The translations under genes and the position numbers were made by a program. This document shows positions 9,196-18,032 of a stretch of 64,000 nucleotides of DNA, piece after piece. This DNA is from Candidatus Methanosphaera massiliense (GTDB taxonomy: Archaea > Methanobacteriota > Methanobacteria > Methanobacteriales > Methanobacteriaceae): the NCBI RefSeq assembly GCF_028890305.1, contig NZ_JARBXM010000001.1:1615592-1679591 (forward strand). The letters run 5' to 3'. The notes under the pieces are model-generated. The model saw nothing but the letters and a program-made list of their open reading frames with translations. It did no database searches and was not told where the DNA came from. Positions within the stretch are counted from its first letter, which is position 1, and each line of letters starts with the position of its first letter.

Positions 9196-11055
9196 TTGAC
9201 AAAATTAGTACCAGATACTAGTATAGTAATAGACCAACAAGTAAGTAGAATAGTACAGGAAGAATACGAAGGTGCAGAAGTACTTATACCCGAGGCTGTA
9301 CCATCAGAAATAGAAAATCATGCAAATAAAGGAAAAGAAATAGGATATCAAGGTTTAGATGAACTAAAAAAGTTAAGACAGCTCAGCGAAGAGGGAATAA
9401 TAACACTAAGCTATGTTGGAAGAAGACCAAAACTAGATGAGATATCAATTGCTAGTGGTGGAGAAATCGATGCAATGATAAGAGATATTGCAAGAAAGTA
9501 TCATGCAATACTACTAACAAGTGATAAACTACAAAAAGAAGTAGCAGAAGCACAGGGTGTTGAAACATACTTCTATAAAAAAGAGCCAGAACATGTCCCA
9601 ACAAAAATAACAGAACTAGAAAAATATTTCTCTGATGATATATCCTCAGTTCATCTAAAGGAAAATACCACACCAATAGCAAAGAAAGGTACACCTGGAC
9701 ATGTGGAATTAGTTGAACTAGACTATGTTCCCCTAAGATACCGTGACATGAATAGAATATCTAAAGAAATCATAGAACAATCAAAGATTAGACATGATAG
9801 TTTTATTGAAATAGATAAGAAAGGAGCAACAGTAGTACAATTTGGTGATTTAAGAATAACAATAGCTAGACCACCATTCTCTGATGGACTAGAAATAACT
9901 GCAATCAAACCAGTGAATCAATTAGACCTTGAGGATTACAACATCACAGATAAATTACTAGAAAGATTATCTAATGATGCAAAGGGAATACTAGTAGCAG
10001 GTTCACCTGGAGCTGGTAAATCTACATTTGCACAGGCATTAGCAGAGTACTACTACTATGACATGGAACAGATAGTTAAAACCATGGAATCACCAAGAGA
10101 CATGAATCTTGACGATAACATAACCCAGTATGCACCACTAGAAGGTGATATGGAAAATACTGCAGACATCCTATTACTTGTCAGACCTGACTTCACAATA
10201 TTTGATGAAGTACGTAAAACAAGAGACTTTGAAATATACTCTGATATGAGATTAGCTGGAGTGGGAATGATAGGAGTAGTTCATGCTACAAGAGCAATAG
10301 ATGCTGTGCAAAGATTTATAGGACGACTTGAACTTGGAGTAATACCTTCAGTTATAGATACAGTAGTATACATTGAAGACGGACAGGTAGAAACAGTATA
10401 CTCCATAGAACTAACAGTCAAAGTACCAACTGGTATGATAGAAGCTGATCTTTCAAGGCCGGTAATTGAAATCAAAGACTTTGAAACTGAGGAGTTATTC
10501 TATGAAATCTACACATATGGTGAACAGACCATTGTAATGGATATTAACAAGGCTTATAATGATAAAGATGTAGAGGAAGAAGAAAAAAGTCCTGTTAGTA
10601 AAATTGTTGAAAGAGCTATTAGAAAAGAAGTTAACAGAGTATCACCTAATGCTATTATGGAAGTATCACTTATATCTGATAAACGTGCATTACTAGAAGT
10701 TGACCCAGATCATACTGGTGCAGTAATTGGTAAAAATGGTAGAACAATTGCTCAAATAGAAGAGCGTGCCGGTATTAGTATTGATGTTGAAGAATTAGAG
10801 TTAAAAGATATTGATAGTAAAATACCAATTAATGTTAATGTGTCTGGTAATTATTTATCTCTCAACTTTAAAAAAGAGGATATTGGAGATAGCTTCGATA
10901 TAATTGTTGAAGATGAGTATCTGTTCACAGCTACTGTTGGTAAAAAGGCAAATATTCGTCTTAAAAAGGATATTGAAATGGCTGAAATTATTATTAATGC
11001 TATGAAGAAAGATGAACCAATATATGCTAGACTACGTAATGAGGATTTATACTAA
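9196..11055 (+). CDS. PIN domain - PilT/VirB11-type ATPase - KH domain protein
   Basis: Archaeal three-domain protein of 619 residues. An N-terminal PIN nuclease-like domain (LVPDTSIVID with Asp7; IDAMIRDIARKY; LLTSDKLQKEVA) is followed by a secretion-type P-loop ATPase with Walker A GSPGAGKST at 269-277 and the acidic FDEVRKTRDFE region. A KH RNA-binding domain follows, with its GxxG loop IGKNGR at 511-516. TTG is the start: AGGAGG lies just upstream and no ATG fits. PIN plus KH suggests an RNA target, and the neighbours are tRNA synthetase and tRNA-splicing genes, but the cellular role is not established to my knowledge. Confidence 0.85.
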   Translation: MTKLVPDTSIVIDQQVSRIVQEEYEGAEVLIPEAVPSEIENHANKGKEIGYQGLDELKKLRQLSEEGIITLSYVGRRPKLDEISIASGGEIDAMIRDIARKYHAILLTSDKLQKEVAEAQGVETYFYKKEPEHVPTKITELEKYFSDDISSVHLKENTTPIAKKGTPGHVELVELDYVPLRYRDMNRISKEIIEQSKIRHDSFIEIDKKGATVVQFGDLRITIARPPFSDGLEITAIKPVNQLDLEDYNITDKLLERLSNDAKGILVAGSPGAGKSTFAQALAEYYYYDMEQIVKTMESPRDMNLDDNITQYAPLEGDMENTADILLLVRPDFTIFDEVRKTRDFEIYSDMRLAGVGMIGVVHATRAIDAVQRFIGRLELGVIPSVIDTVVYIEDGQVETVYSIELTVKVPTGMIEADLSRPVIEIKDFETEELFYEIYTYGEQTIVMDINKAYNDKDVEEEEKSPVSKIVERAIRKEVNRVSPNAIMEVSLISDKRALLEVDPDHTGAVIGKNGRTIAQIEERAGISIDVEELELKDIDSKIPINVNVSGNYLSLNFKKEDIGDSFDIIVEDEYLFTATVGKKANIRLKKDIEMAEIIINAMKKDEPIYARLRNEDLY

Positions 11056-11069
11056 TAGGAGAGTTAAAT

Positions 11070-11828
11070 ATGAAAATAAGTGTATCTACTTTAGGATTAT
11101 ATCCTGCTAAGATTGAAAATGTATTAAATTTTGTTACTGAGCAGAAATTAGATTATCTTGAAATTATAAATGAATATCCTTATAACTCTGTTACTAGTGA
11201 TGATTTAAATTCATATGATATTGGATTAAGTATTCATGCTCCCATGTCTGATGTTAATATATCATCTCATATATATAAGATTAGAAATATTTCCGTTGAA
11301 CTAATGATTGACTCATTTAAAACAGCAAATAAGTGGGGGGCAGATAGAGTTGTAGTACATCCAGGTTCCATTCCCGTGATGGCTCTAAAATATCCTGAGA
11401 AGATATTAAAATATAATATAGAATCATTAATCAAATGTCAAAAAGCAGCAGAGGATTATGGTGTAATGATGTGTGTTGAAAACATGCCTCTTATTGAAAG
11501 AGCATTATACACTAATATTGAAGCATTATTTGATGATGTTGATAGTAAGCTACATTCCGGTATAACAATGGATGTCGGTCATGGACATAACAATGGATTT
11601 ACAGAGGAGGAAATGCTTCAATCAGATAATATTCACCATATACATCTAAGTGATAATGATGGATCATATGATATGCATGACGCACTGGGAAGTCATGATA
11701 TTGATTTTCCCAAAATATTTGATATTCTCAAAAACAAGAAATATGATGACATATGCGTTATCGAAGTAAATACACTACACGATGTCTATAAAAGTATAGA
11801 TTATCTTAAAAAAATCAATGTATTATAA
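11070..11828 (+). CDS. TIM-barrel sugar isomerase/endonuclease IV-like protein
   Basis: Xylose-isomerase-like (AP-endonuclease 2 superfamily) protein of 252 residues. Visible marks are SIHAPMSDVNISS, ADRVVVHPGSIP, MCVENMPL, TMDVGHGHNNG, HIHLSDNDG and a final CVIEVNT, i.e. the histidines and acids that bind divalent metal in this fold. Function (isomerase, epimerase or AP endonuclease) cannot be chosen from sequence. It lies 14 bases after the PIN-ATPase gene with its own AGGAG site. Confidence 0.8.
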   Translation: MKISVSTLGLYPAKIENVLNFVTEQKLDYLEIINEYPYNSVTSDDLNSYDIGLSIHAPMSDVNISSHIYKIRNISVELMIDSFKTANKWGADRVVVHPGSIPVMALKYPEKILKYNIESLIKCQKAAEDYGVMMCVENMPLIERALYTNIEALFDDVDSKLHSGITMDVGHGHNNGFTEEEMLQSDNIHHIHLSDNDGSYDMHDALGSHDIDFPKIFDILKNKKYDDICVIEVNTLHDVYKSIDYLKKINVL

Positions 11829-11851
11829 TAAAAACAGGATGTGAAAATTAA

Positions 11852-12358
11852 ATGTACTCATTACTAACAACAGATAAAGTAATCGTTAAAGATGAAAATG
11901 CTCATAATCTATATAACAAACGATTTTATGGTAATCTAACTGAATCAGGACTTGAATTATCATATATTGAAGCATTATTCTTATTAAATAAAGGAAAAAT
12001 TGAAATATATGACTCTGATGAGAACCCTGTAACAAGGGAAAAACTTACAGATATTATACGAAAACAGAATGATTATCCACATTATCTTGTATACAAAGAT
12101 CTTCGTATACGTGGATATATTATCAGAACAGGCTTTAAATATGGAAGTGACTTCAGAATATATGAAAGAGGTCATTCACCAGGTGACGGTCACTCAGCTG
12201 CCCTAGTAAAAATATTATCAGAGGTAGAATCAATCAGGGTAAGAGATTTCTCAAGTTATGTTCGTGTAACTCATGGTGTACGTAAACAATTACTACTTGC
12301 TGTTGTTGATAGTGATTATGATATTACATACTATAATGTATCATGGACTAGACCATAA
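11852..12358 (+). CDS. endA: tRNA-splicing endonuclease
   Basis: Cuts introns from pre-tRNA. At 168 residues it is the short homotetrameric archaeal type. The C-terminal catalytic half holds the expected triad: Tyr in DFRIYERG, His in PGDGHSAALV and Lys in GVRKQLLLAVV, followed by the YYNVSWTRP terminus. It sits between the TIM-barrel gene and trpS. Confidence 0.95.
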   Translation: MYSLLTTDKVIVKDENAHNLYNKRFYGNLTESGLELSYIEALFLLNKGKIEIYDSDENPVTREKLTDIIRKQNDYPHYLVYKDLRIRGYIIRTGFKYGSDFRIYERGHSPGDGHSAALVKILSEVESIRVRDFSSYVRVTHGVRKQLLLAVVDSDYDITYYNVSWTRP

Positions 12359-12414
12359 AAAAATAAAGTTTTAATTAAATGAATAAAAATATGAAAAAAA
12401 GGAGTGTGTTAAAA

Positions 12415-13512
12415 GTGAATATGATAGACCCATGGGGTTCCTCAATTATTGATTATGAAAAGTTAACTGAACAATTTGGTATAAGACCATTCTCAGAAGT
12501 TGTGGATGATATAGATAATCCTAGTAAACTAATGACTAGAGGTATTATTTTTGGACAGCGTGATTATAAACAAATAACTAATGCCTTAAAAAATAATAAA
12601 GAATTTGCAACTATGACTGGTATGATGCCTAGTGGACGTATGCATATAGGACATAAAATGGTTGTAGACCAACTAAAATGGTACCAAGAACAAGGCTCAG
12701 ATATTTATGTTTCCATTGCAGATATGGAGGCATATGCTGCCAGAGGTATTAATAAAGAAAAAGCAAGAGATTTAGCATTAAATGAATACATTGTAAACTA
12801 TATTGCATTAGGTCTTGATGTTACAAGAGATAATTTTCATCTATACTTACAATCAGAAAATGATGATGTTAAAAACCTTGCATATATATTAGGAAAAAAG
12901 GTTACATTCAGTCAAATGCGTAGTATTTATGGATTTGATAACAGTGCTAATGTAGCACATATTTACACGCCATTACTACAAGTTGCAGATATATTACATC
13001 CACAATTAGAAAAATATGGTGGACCAAAACCAGTTATTGTACCTGTAGGACCAGATCAGGATCCTCATATTCGATTAACAAGAGATTTAGCATCAAAATT
13101 TAATGAGGAATATGGATTTATTGAACCATCAGCAACATTCCATCGTTTTATGACTGGATTAACTGGTGAAAAGATGAGTAGTAGTAAACCTAAAAGTGCT
13201 ATTTACTTAACAGATACTATTAAAGATGCTACTAAGAAGGTTAAAAGTGCAAAGACTGGTGGACGAGAAAGTCTAAAAGAACAGAAAGAACTTGGTGGAC
13301 ATCCTGACCAGTGTTCAATCTATGAATTACTTGTATATCATCTTATTGATGATGACAAAAAACTAGAAGAAATAAGAAACAAATGTTTATCTGGAGAAAT
13401 TGTCTGCGGTAACTGTAAACAATGTGCTAGTGAATTATTAACCGATATGTTTGAAGATATAAATTCTAAACGTGAAGAAGCACAGAAAATTGCACAAACA
13501 CTACTCAAATAG
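12415..13512 (+). CDS. trpS: Tryptophanyl-tRNA synthetase
   Basis: Class I synthetase for tRNA-Trp. The HIGH-type motif is in MPSGRMHIGHKMV and the KMSKS-type loop is GEKMSSSKP. A CGNCKQCA cysteine cluster lies near the end. The longest frame opens at ATG 12379, but AAAAGGAG at 12397-12404 lies inside that extension and is correctly placed for the in-frame GTG at 12415, giving a product starting MNMIDPWGSS as in archaeal relatives. I therefore choose 12415 (365 residues); ATG 12421 is the other option. Last gene of the hisS run; a T-run at 13567-13573 may terminate it. Confidence 0.93.
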   Translation: MNMIDPWGSSIIDYEKLTEQFGIRPFSEVVDDIDNPSKLMTRGIIFGQRDYKQITNALKNNKEFATMTGMMPSGRMHIGHKMVVDQLKWYQEQGSDIYVSIADMEAYAARGINKEKARDLALNEYIVNYIALGLDVTRDNFHLYLQSENDDVKNLAYILGKKVTFSQMRSIYGFDNSANVAHIYTPLLQVADILHPQLEKYGGPKPVIVPVGPDQDPHIRLTRDLASKFNEEYGFIEPSATFHRFMTGLTGEKMSSSKPKSAIYLTDTIKDATKKVKSAKTGGRESLKEQKELGGHPDQCSIYELLVYHLIDDDKKLEEIRNKCLSGEIVCGNCKQCASELLTDMFEDINSKREEAQKIAQTLLK

Positions 13513-13850
13513 AAAAATATAATCTGAATAAATCTATCATATTCAATAACATCACTAACCCCCAAATCTTTTTTTACAATACTACAACAAAAACTGGAGT
13601 CTACTTTTAATTAATCCATTAATAAATAGTGAATATACTATTTTAACTTAATATCCTTAATAATTATAAATATTAATTTTAATATAAATATTAGATATAT
13701 TTATACAGAATTTCTATGAATTACAGAAAATAACTAGTAATTAACGATATAATAAATCTATAGATAAAATAAATAATAAGCAGGATAATTAATAATAAGT
13801 GTATTTATAGAAATTAGATAAATAATTAAAAATTTATGGAATGAAAACAA
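13513..13850. other. Intergenic region, trpS to the 529-aa gene
   Basis: AT-rich; contains the probable T-run terminator of the hisS run near 13567-13573 and, presumably, the promoter of the next gene. I see no RNA gene or repeat. Confidence 0.6.
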
Positions 13851-15440
13851 ATGGCTGAAGAATTAGAAGAAATCTGGACTAATTATGATAGACAAACCGT
13901 GTTCAATTACGTGGAAACTAGATTACACCATTACCTATTTACAAAAATATTCAAAGATGAAGCAGAAATAATGAGTAAAATCATTGAAATTTCTGAAAGA
14001 GAATTAACAGGATTTAAAGTAAATTACTACCTTAACATACCTGAAACACGTGATTTAATACAAAACTTTTCCAAACTAGAAAAAGAATTAGAAGGAAAAG
14101 ATGTAACACAAGAACCATACTCTGAAATTCTTAGTGTAATTAAATACATGTTTGAACATGTGAAAAATAATGATGTTAATAAAATCAGTAATAAAAACTT
14201 TGATGAAGACAAACTTAACATTATCAATGATAACCTTTTAAAAAACAAAAAAGAAATGTCAAAAATACTTAAAAAAGATTTATTTAAAGATATTGAAACT
14301 CCTGATATTATTGACATTAACTTATTAGAAGATGCATGTAAAAATACTGATAAAATATACAATTTAGCAAGAGTTTATGAAGTATATGATGAATTATTTG
14401 TATTCCCAAGTAAAATGGAATTATATAATACTATTACTAATGAGATTCTTGTAGCAATGAGTAATGATAAATTATTCGAATTATATGTATTACTTAACAC
14501 CTTAGAAGTTCTTGAAACAACAAAAGGTACTATTACCTTCCAAAAAGCTGGTGTTCGTGAATTAACTGAGTACTACTACCAAGTAGAAGAAAATAATATG
14601 GAACACACAACAGTAATGCAAATATTCTTCCACGATTTACCAGAAGAATTAGATGCAAAATTCAAACCAATCCTAAAATATCCATACATTTGTCTACGTA
14701 TGAAGAACTCTGTTAAAGCACGTAACCTCACACGTACAAGTTACTTACTACTAGAAATTGAAAGAATTACTGATAATCAGATAAAATACAAATGTAAAGC
14801 AACAGAAGATATACGTAACATCCTCGTGGTATGGGACCATAGGTTATTCAATGATGAAAAATCACACATTAAGGTATTAGACTATAAAACATTACAAATG
14901 GGATTAAATAAATCATTTGGTAACATATTCAAATTCCCTAATATTGAAAATGTTGATGCTATTCTTGAATACTTACCATACTTTGAAGATACTAGTAATG
15001 AATTTGTAAAAGTTGAAAATGGTCAGAGATATTACGATGATGAAGCTGACTTCTTTAAAGATGATTTATATCAAGAAAATATTTACAAAACTTTTGATAA
15101 TCTTAAAGATTGGGAAGAAAAAGGATGGAAGTACATTAATAATCATGAATTAATTAAAAGAGTTGATCTTTTAACAATTATGAAAATTGTATATCTTATC
15201 ATGCAAAAAGAGAATACTAGACCAGGATTCCTTGGTAAACTTATGGAAGATGGTACTGTTCTTACAATTCTCAGGAGACTTAAAGAGATTAGGGATGTTA
15301 ATGAAAGTGAGATTACTGAATTATACTCACCATATAAAAAACTTAAATGTTGTCCTATTCATGACCCTGATTTCTATGCTGAGAAAGAAAAAGAAATGGA
15401 TGATCTTTTATCTAGAAAAGCAGATGATGTTGAAGAATAA
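13851..15440 (+). CDS. Hypothetical protein, 529 residues
   Basis: I do not recognise this protein. It is lysine-, glutamate- and asparagine-rich, predicted mostly helical, without a signal peptide or membrane segment. Visible pieces: an N-terminal helical part with LHHYLF (about 25-30), a middle with YYYQVEENNMEHTTVMQIFFHDLPEELDA-like mixed strands, and a C-terminal CCPIHDPDFYAE with two cysteines and a histidine before an acidic tail. Codon and base use match the neighbours. It stands alone, with long AT-rich spacers on both sides. Confidence 0.75.
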   Translation: MAEELEEIWTNYDRQTVFNYVETRLHHYLFTKIFKDEAEIMSKIIEISERELTGFKVNYYLNIPETRDLIQNFSKLEKELEGKDVTQEPYSEILSVIKYMFEHVKNNDVNKISNKNFDEDKLNIINDNLLKNKKEMSKILKKDLFKDIETPDIIDINLLEDACKNTDKIYNLARVYEVYDELFVFPSKMELYNTITNEILVAMSNDKLFELYVLLNTLEVLETTKGTITFQKAGVRELTEYYYQVEENNMEHTTVMQIFFHDLPEELDAKFKPILKYPYICLRMKNSVKARNLTRTSYLLLEIERITDNQIKYKCKATEDIRNILVVWDHRLFNDEKSHIKVLDYKTLQMGLNKSFGNIFKFPNIENVDAILEYLPYFEDTSNEFVKVENGQRYYDDEADFFKDDLYQENIYKTFDNLKDWEEKGWKYINNHELIKRVDLLTIMKIVYLIMQKENTRPGFLGKLMEDGTVLTILRRLKEIRDVNESEITELYSPYKKLKCCPIHDPDFYAEKEKEMDDLLSRKADDVEE

Positions 15441-16046
15441 TCTCCTCCCTCTCTTTTTTATTATTCGTTAGTATAATTAAAGTATTATTAATCTATTATA
15501 AAGCTATTTTTAATAACTATTTGATAAAAAGTATTACTTATTTAATTTAACATATAAATAGCAGTATTACAAAAACACGATTTATACTAGCCTAAACTCA
15601 ATGATAATAAGAATAAATGATTATTAATAATATTAAACAACTGTAATAACGATATAAAGAAAGATAAGGTCAAATAAGTATTATTAATCAAAACGTTTAT
15701 ATAGAACAAAATATAAAATTTTTAGTATAAAATTAATAATAACAATTTTATATAAAGTATTACTTATTGGTATTTTTAATATAAAATAGTAATAATTTAT
15801 TTATCATCATAAAAGATTAAAAAAAATATTTTTTAATCGTGATTAAATCGGTCATTACACGATTAAAAAATAAGGTGTGAACAAAAAAATATTATCAGTA
15901 TAAATTATCTAAAAAATAAGTTATACTAATGTAATTTATTTTTTTCAACTATTAAAAAATTTTCTAAATTTTTTTATTTTTTCTTTTTTTTCACACTATT
16001 AATCTTTTTTTATTTTAGAATAAAAACATGAAAAGGAGATTTAAAA
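15441..16046 (+). promoter_or_regulatory. Long AT-rich leader/promoter region upstream of cbiM
   Basis: About 600 bases without a gene. Near-identical 15-16-base stretches (core AAGTATTACTTATT) occur at about 15529 and 15756. GTATTACT (15757-15764) and AGTAATA (15788-15794) are inverted. A perfect 13-bp inverted repeat lies at 15829-15870, a smaller AGTATAA/TTATACT hairpin at about 15897-15930, and GTGTGAA (15875-15881) is mirrored by TTCACAC (15990-15996). This looks like an operator set plus structured leader. No B12 box of a cobalamin riboswitch is visible. Confidence 0.5.
15829..15870 (+). repeat. Perfect 13-bp inverted repeat upstream of cbiM
   Basis: TTTTTTAATCGTG at 15829-15841 is the exact reverse complement of CACGATTAAAAAA at 15858-15870, with a 16-base spacer. 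As DNA it could be an operator; as RNA it could be a hairpin in the cbiM leader. It ends about 175 bases before the cbiM start. Metal-dependent control of the cobalt transporter is inference. Confidence 0.6.
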
Positions 16047-16682
16047 TTGCATATACCAGATGGTTTTATCTCAATTCCACTTTGTATTGTTTTATATGTA
16101 ATAGCAATAATTTTCATATATCTTTCAGCAAAATGGAGTAGAGAACATTTAGACGAAAAATATATACCATTACTCGCAGTATTAGCTGCAGGAATATTTG
16201 CAATAATGTCATTTAACTTACCAGTACCTTTCGGTTCTAGTGGACACTTATTAGGAGCAGCATTAGTAGCAATCATATTCTGTAGTCCATACGCAGCAAT
16301 ATTAGTATTAACAGTAGTATTAATAATTCAAGCATTATTCTTCGGAGACGGAGGAATCACAGCATTAGGAGCAAACATCATAAACATGGGAGTTGTTGGT
16401 GGATTTGTAGGTTATTACGGATTCAAATACCTCAAAGATATAATTGGAAAATATCAAAGTATATTTGTATCTTCATGGGCAGCATGTTTCATAGCAGCAT
16501 TAATAGCAGCTGTTGAAATGTCAATAAGTGGAACATTCCCGTTAGAATTAGGATTATTCTACATGGGTGGATACCATGCAATGATTGGTATTATTGAAGC
16601 AGTGATTACTGTAATCATTATTAAAGGTATCGAATCCTCCAGACCTGATTTATTAGCTTGGAATCGGAAAGAAGGTGAATAA
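16047..16682 (+). CDS. cbiM: Cobalt ECF transporter S component CbiM
   Basis: Substrate-binding membrane subunit of a Co2+ (possibly Ni2+) energy-coupling-factor transporter, 211 residues. Translation starts at TTG 16047 after AAAAGGAGAT, giving the family's invariant MHIPDGF N-terminus, whose His2 binds the metal. Several hydrophobic helices follow, with [10 protein letters not shown] and [16 protein letters not shown] motifs typical of CbiM/NikM. First gene of a cbiM-cbiN-cbiQ set. Confidence 0.93.
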   Translation: MHIPDGFISIPLCIVLYVIAIIFIYLSAKWSREHLDEKYIPLLAVLAAGIFAIMSFNLPVPFGSSGHLLGAALVAIIFCSPYAAILVLTVVLIIQALFFGDGGITALGANIINMGVVGGFVGYYGFKYLKDIIGKYQSIFVSSWAACFIAALIAAVEMSISGTFPLELGLFYMGGYHAMIGIIEAVITVIIIKGIESSRPDLLAWNRKEGE

Positions 16683-16684
16683 AG

Positions 16685-16978
16685 ATGGAAACTAAACAAG
16701 TTTACATAGCAATATTTGCAGTAGCATTAATCATATGTATCTTATCACCATTTTTAGCTTCAAGTGCTCCTGATGGTTTAGAAGCTTCTGCTTATCATAT
16801 TAACCCGGCATTAAATGATGCTGCTCAAGTAATTAGTCCTATCATGCCAGATTATACTCTTGAAGGTATGGAAGATAATCCTTTAGTGGGTGTAGGATGT
16901 TTAATAGTAGGAGCTCTTATTTCTGTAGGTTTAGCATACGGAGTATTTTATCTAGTTTCAAATAAAAATGGAAATTAA
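16685..16978 (+). CDS. cbiN: CbiN-like/PDGLE-domain transporter subunit
   Basis: Small two-helix membrane protein (97 residues) that assists CbiM. It has an N-terminal helix (IAIFAVALIICILSPF), the SSAPDGLE motif just outside it, and a C-terminal helix (VGCLIVGALISVGLAYG). This is the PDGLE/CbiN-like arrangement. Two bases separate it from cbiM, with AAGGTGA in the cbiM end as its ribosome-binding site. Confidence 0.85.
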   Translation: METKQVYIAIFAVALIICILSPFLASSAPDGLEASAYHINPALNDAAQVISPIMPDYTLEGMEDNPLVGVGCLIVGALISVGLAYGVFYLVSNKNGN

Positions 16979-17107
16979 ATAAAATTCCCCTCCAATTTTT
17001 TTTTAAGAAATCATATATACTAATAAATTTTTGGAATAATCGATTTCTAGAAGATTATATTATCTATTATTAACAAATATACATATTATTAAATTGAGGA
17101 ACATACT

Positions 17108-17902
17108 ATGGTTGGTGTTGAAGAACTAAAAAAACAGGATTATCTTTCTAATCAAGATAGCATACTACACAATATTGATGGTAGAATAAAACTTATTACT
17201 CTAGTACTAATCATTGTATATGCTGTATCTTCACAAAATAACTGGGTATTTTTAACTTTAGAAGTTTATTTATTATTATTGGTTATTATTTCAGGTATTC
17301 CTCTAAAAGATGCTATTATCAGAGTTCTTTTAATATTACCTTTCGGATTTTTCATTGCGATTTTTCAACCGTTTATACATCCAGGTCAAATATTATATAC
17401 ATTACCTTTAGGAATTCATGTAACATTAGAGGGTCTTCAATTTGCTGAATTATTAATGTATAGATTAACTATAAGTATAACAGCAATAGTATTATTCTCA
17501 TACATCACGCCAATGAATGATATAGCAACTGCATTTAGGAGATTACATTTTCCAAGTGAATTTGCAATGATTTTTTCATTATTTGTCAGATTCATATTCC
17601 TATTTTACGATGAACTCTCCAGTATTAGACAAGCACAGGCAAGTCGTTGTTTTGATATAAGTGGCAATACACCATATAAATGGAGAATCAAACAAGTTGG
17701 AAATCTTTTCCTTATGATGTTTTTAAAAGCATATGAACGTGGAGAAACAGTTTTTAACACTATGGCAAGCAGAGGATATAACTCTGAAAGTACCCTTTAT
17801 ACATCAAATGATAAAATTTCCACAAATAGTATATTGTACATATCAATACCCATCATTATTATGATTATATTATCCGTTTTACAGTATATTTCAATAATAT
17901 AA
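17108..17902 (+). CDS. cbiQ: Cobalt ECF transporter T component CbiQ
   Basis: Transmembrane coupling protein (EcfT family), 264 residues with about five hydrophobic helices. The two cytoplasmic coupling motifs that dock on the ATPases are visible: QASRCFDISG and MASRGYNSES, each with the Arg-containing A-S-R core. LDGRIKL near the start fits the family N-terminus (HxxDxRxK). No cbiO ATPase follows; the next gene is unrelated, so an ATPase must be encoded elsewhere. Confidence 0.92.
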   Translation: MVGVEELKKQDYLSNQDSILHNIDGRIKLITLVLIIVYAVSSQNNWVFLTLEVYLLLLVIISGIPLKDAIIRVLLILPFGFFIAIFQPFIHPGQILYTLPLGIHVTLEGLQFAELLMYRLTISITAIVLFSYITPMNDIATAFRRLHFPSEFAMIFSLFVRFIFLFYDELSSIRQAQASRCFDISGNTPYKWRIKQVGNLFLMMFLKAYERGETVFNTMASRGYNSESTLYTSNDKISTNSILYISIPIIIMIILSVLQYISII

Positions 17903-18032
17903 TACTTCTTTTCTATTTTTTTAATATTTATTCAATATTTAGACCATACTCTTATTAAAATAAAAATACATATAGTATAAATATAGATTACTTTAATTAA
18001 TTTATTGACTTCTAATAATAAAGAGGGATAAA

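Noticed and set aside
15441-16046. Cobalamin riboswitch upstream of cbiM
   Set aside because: No B12 box or GC-rich core; only AT-rich inverted repeats are present.
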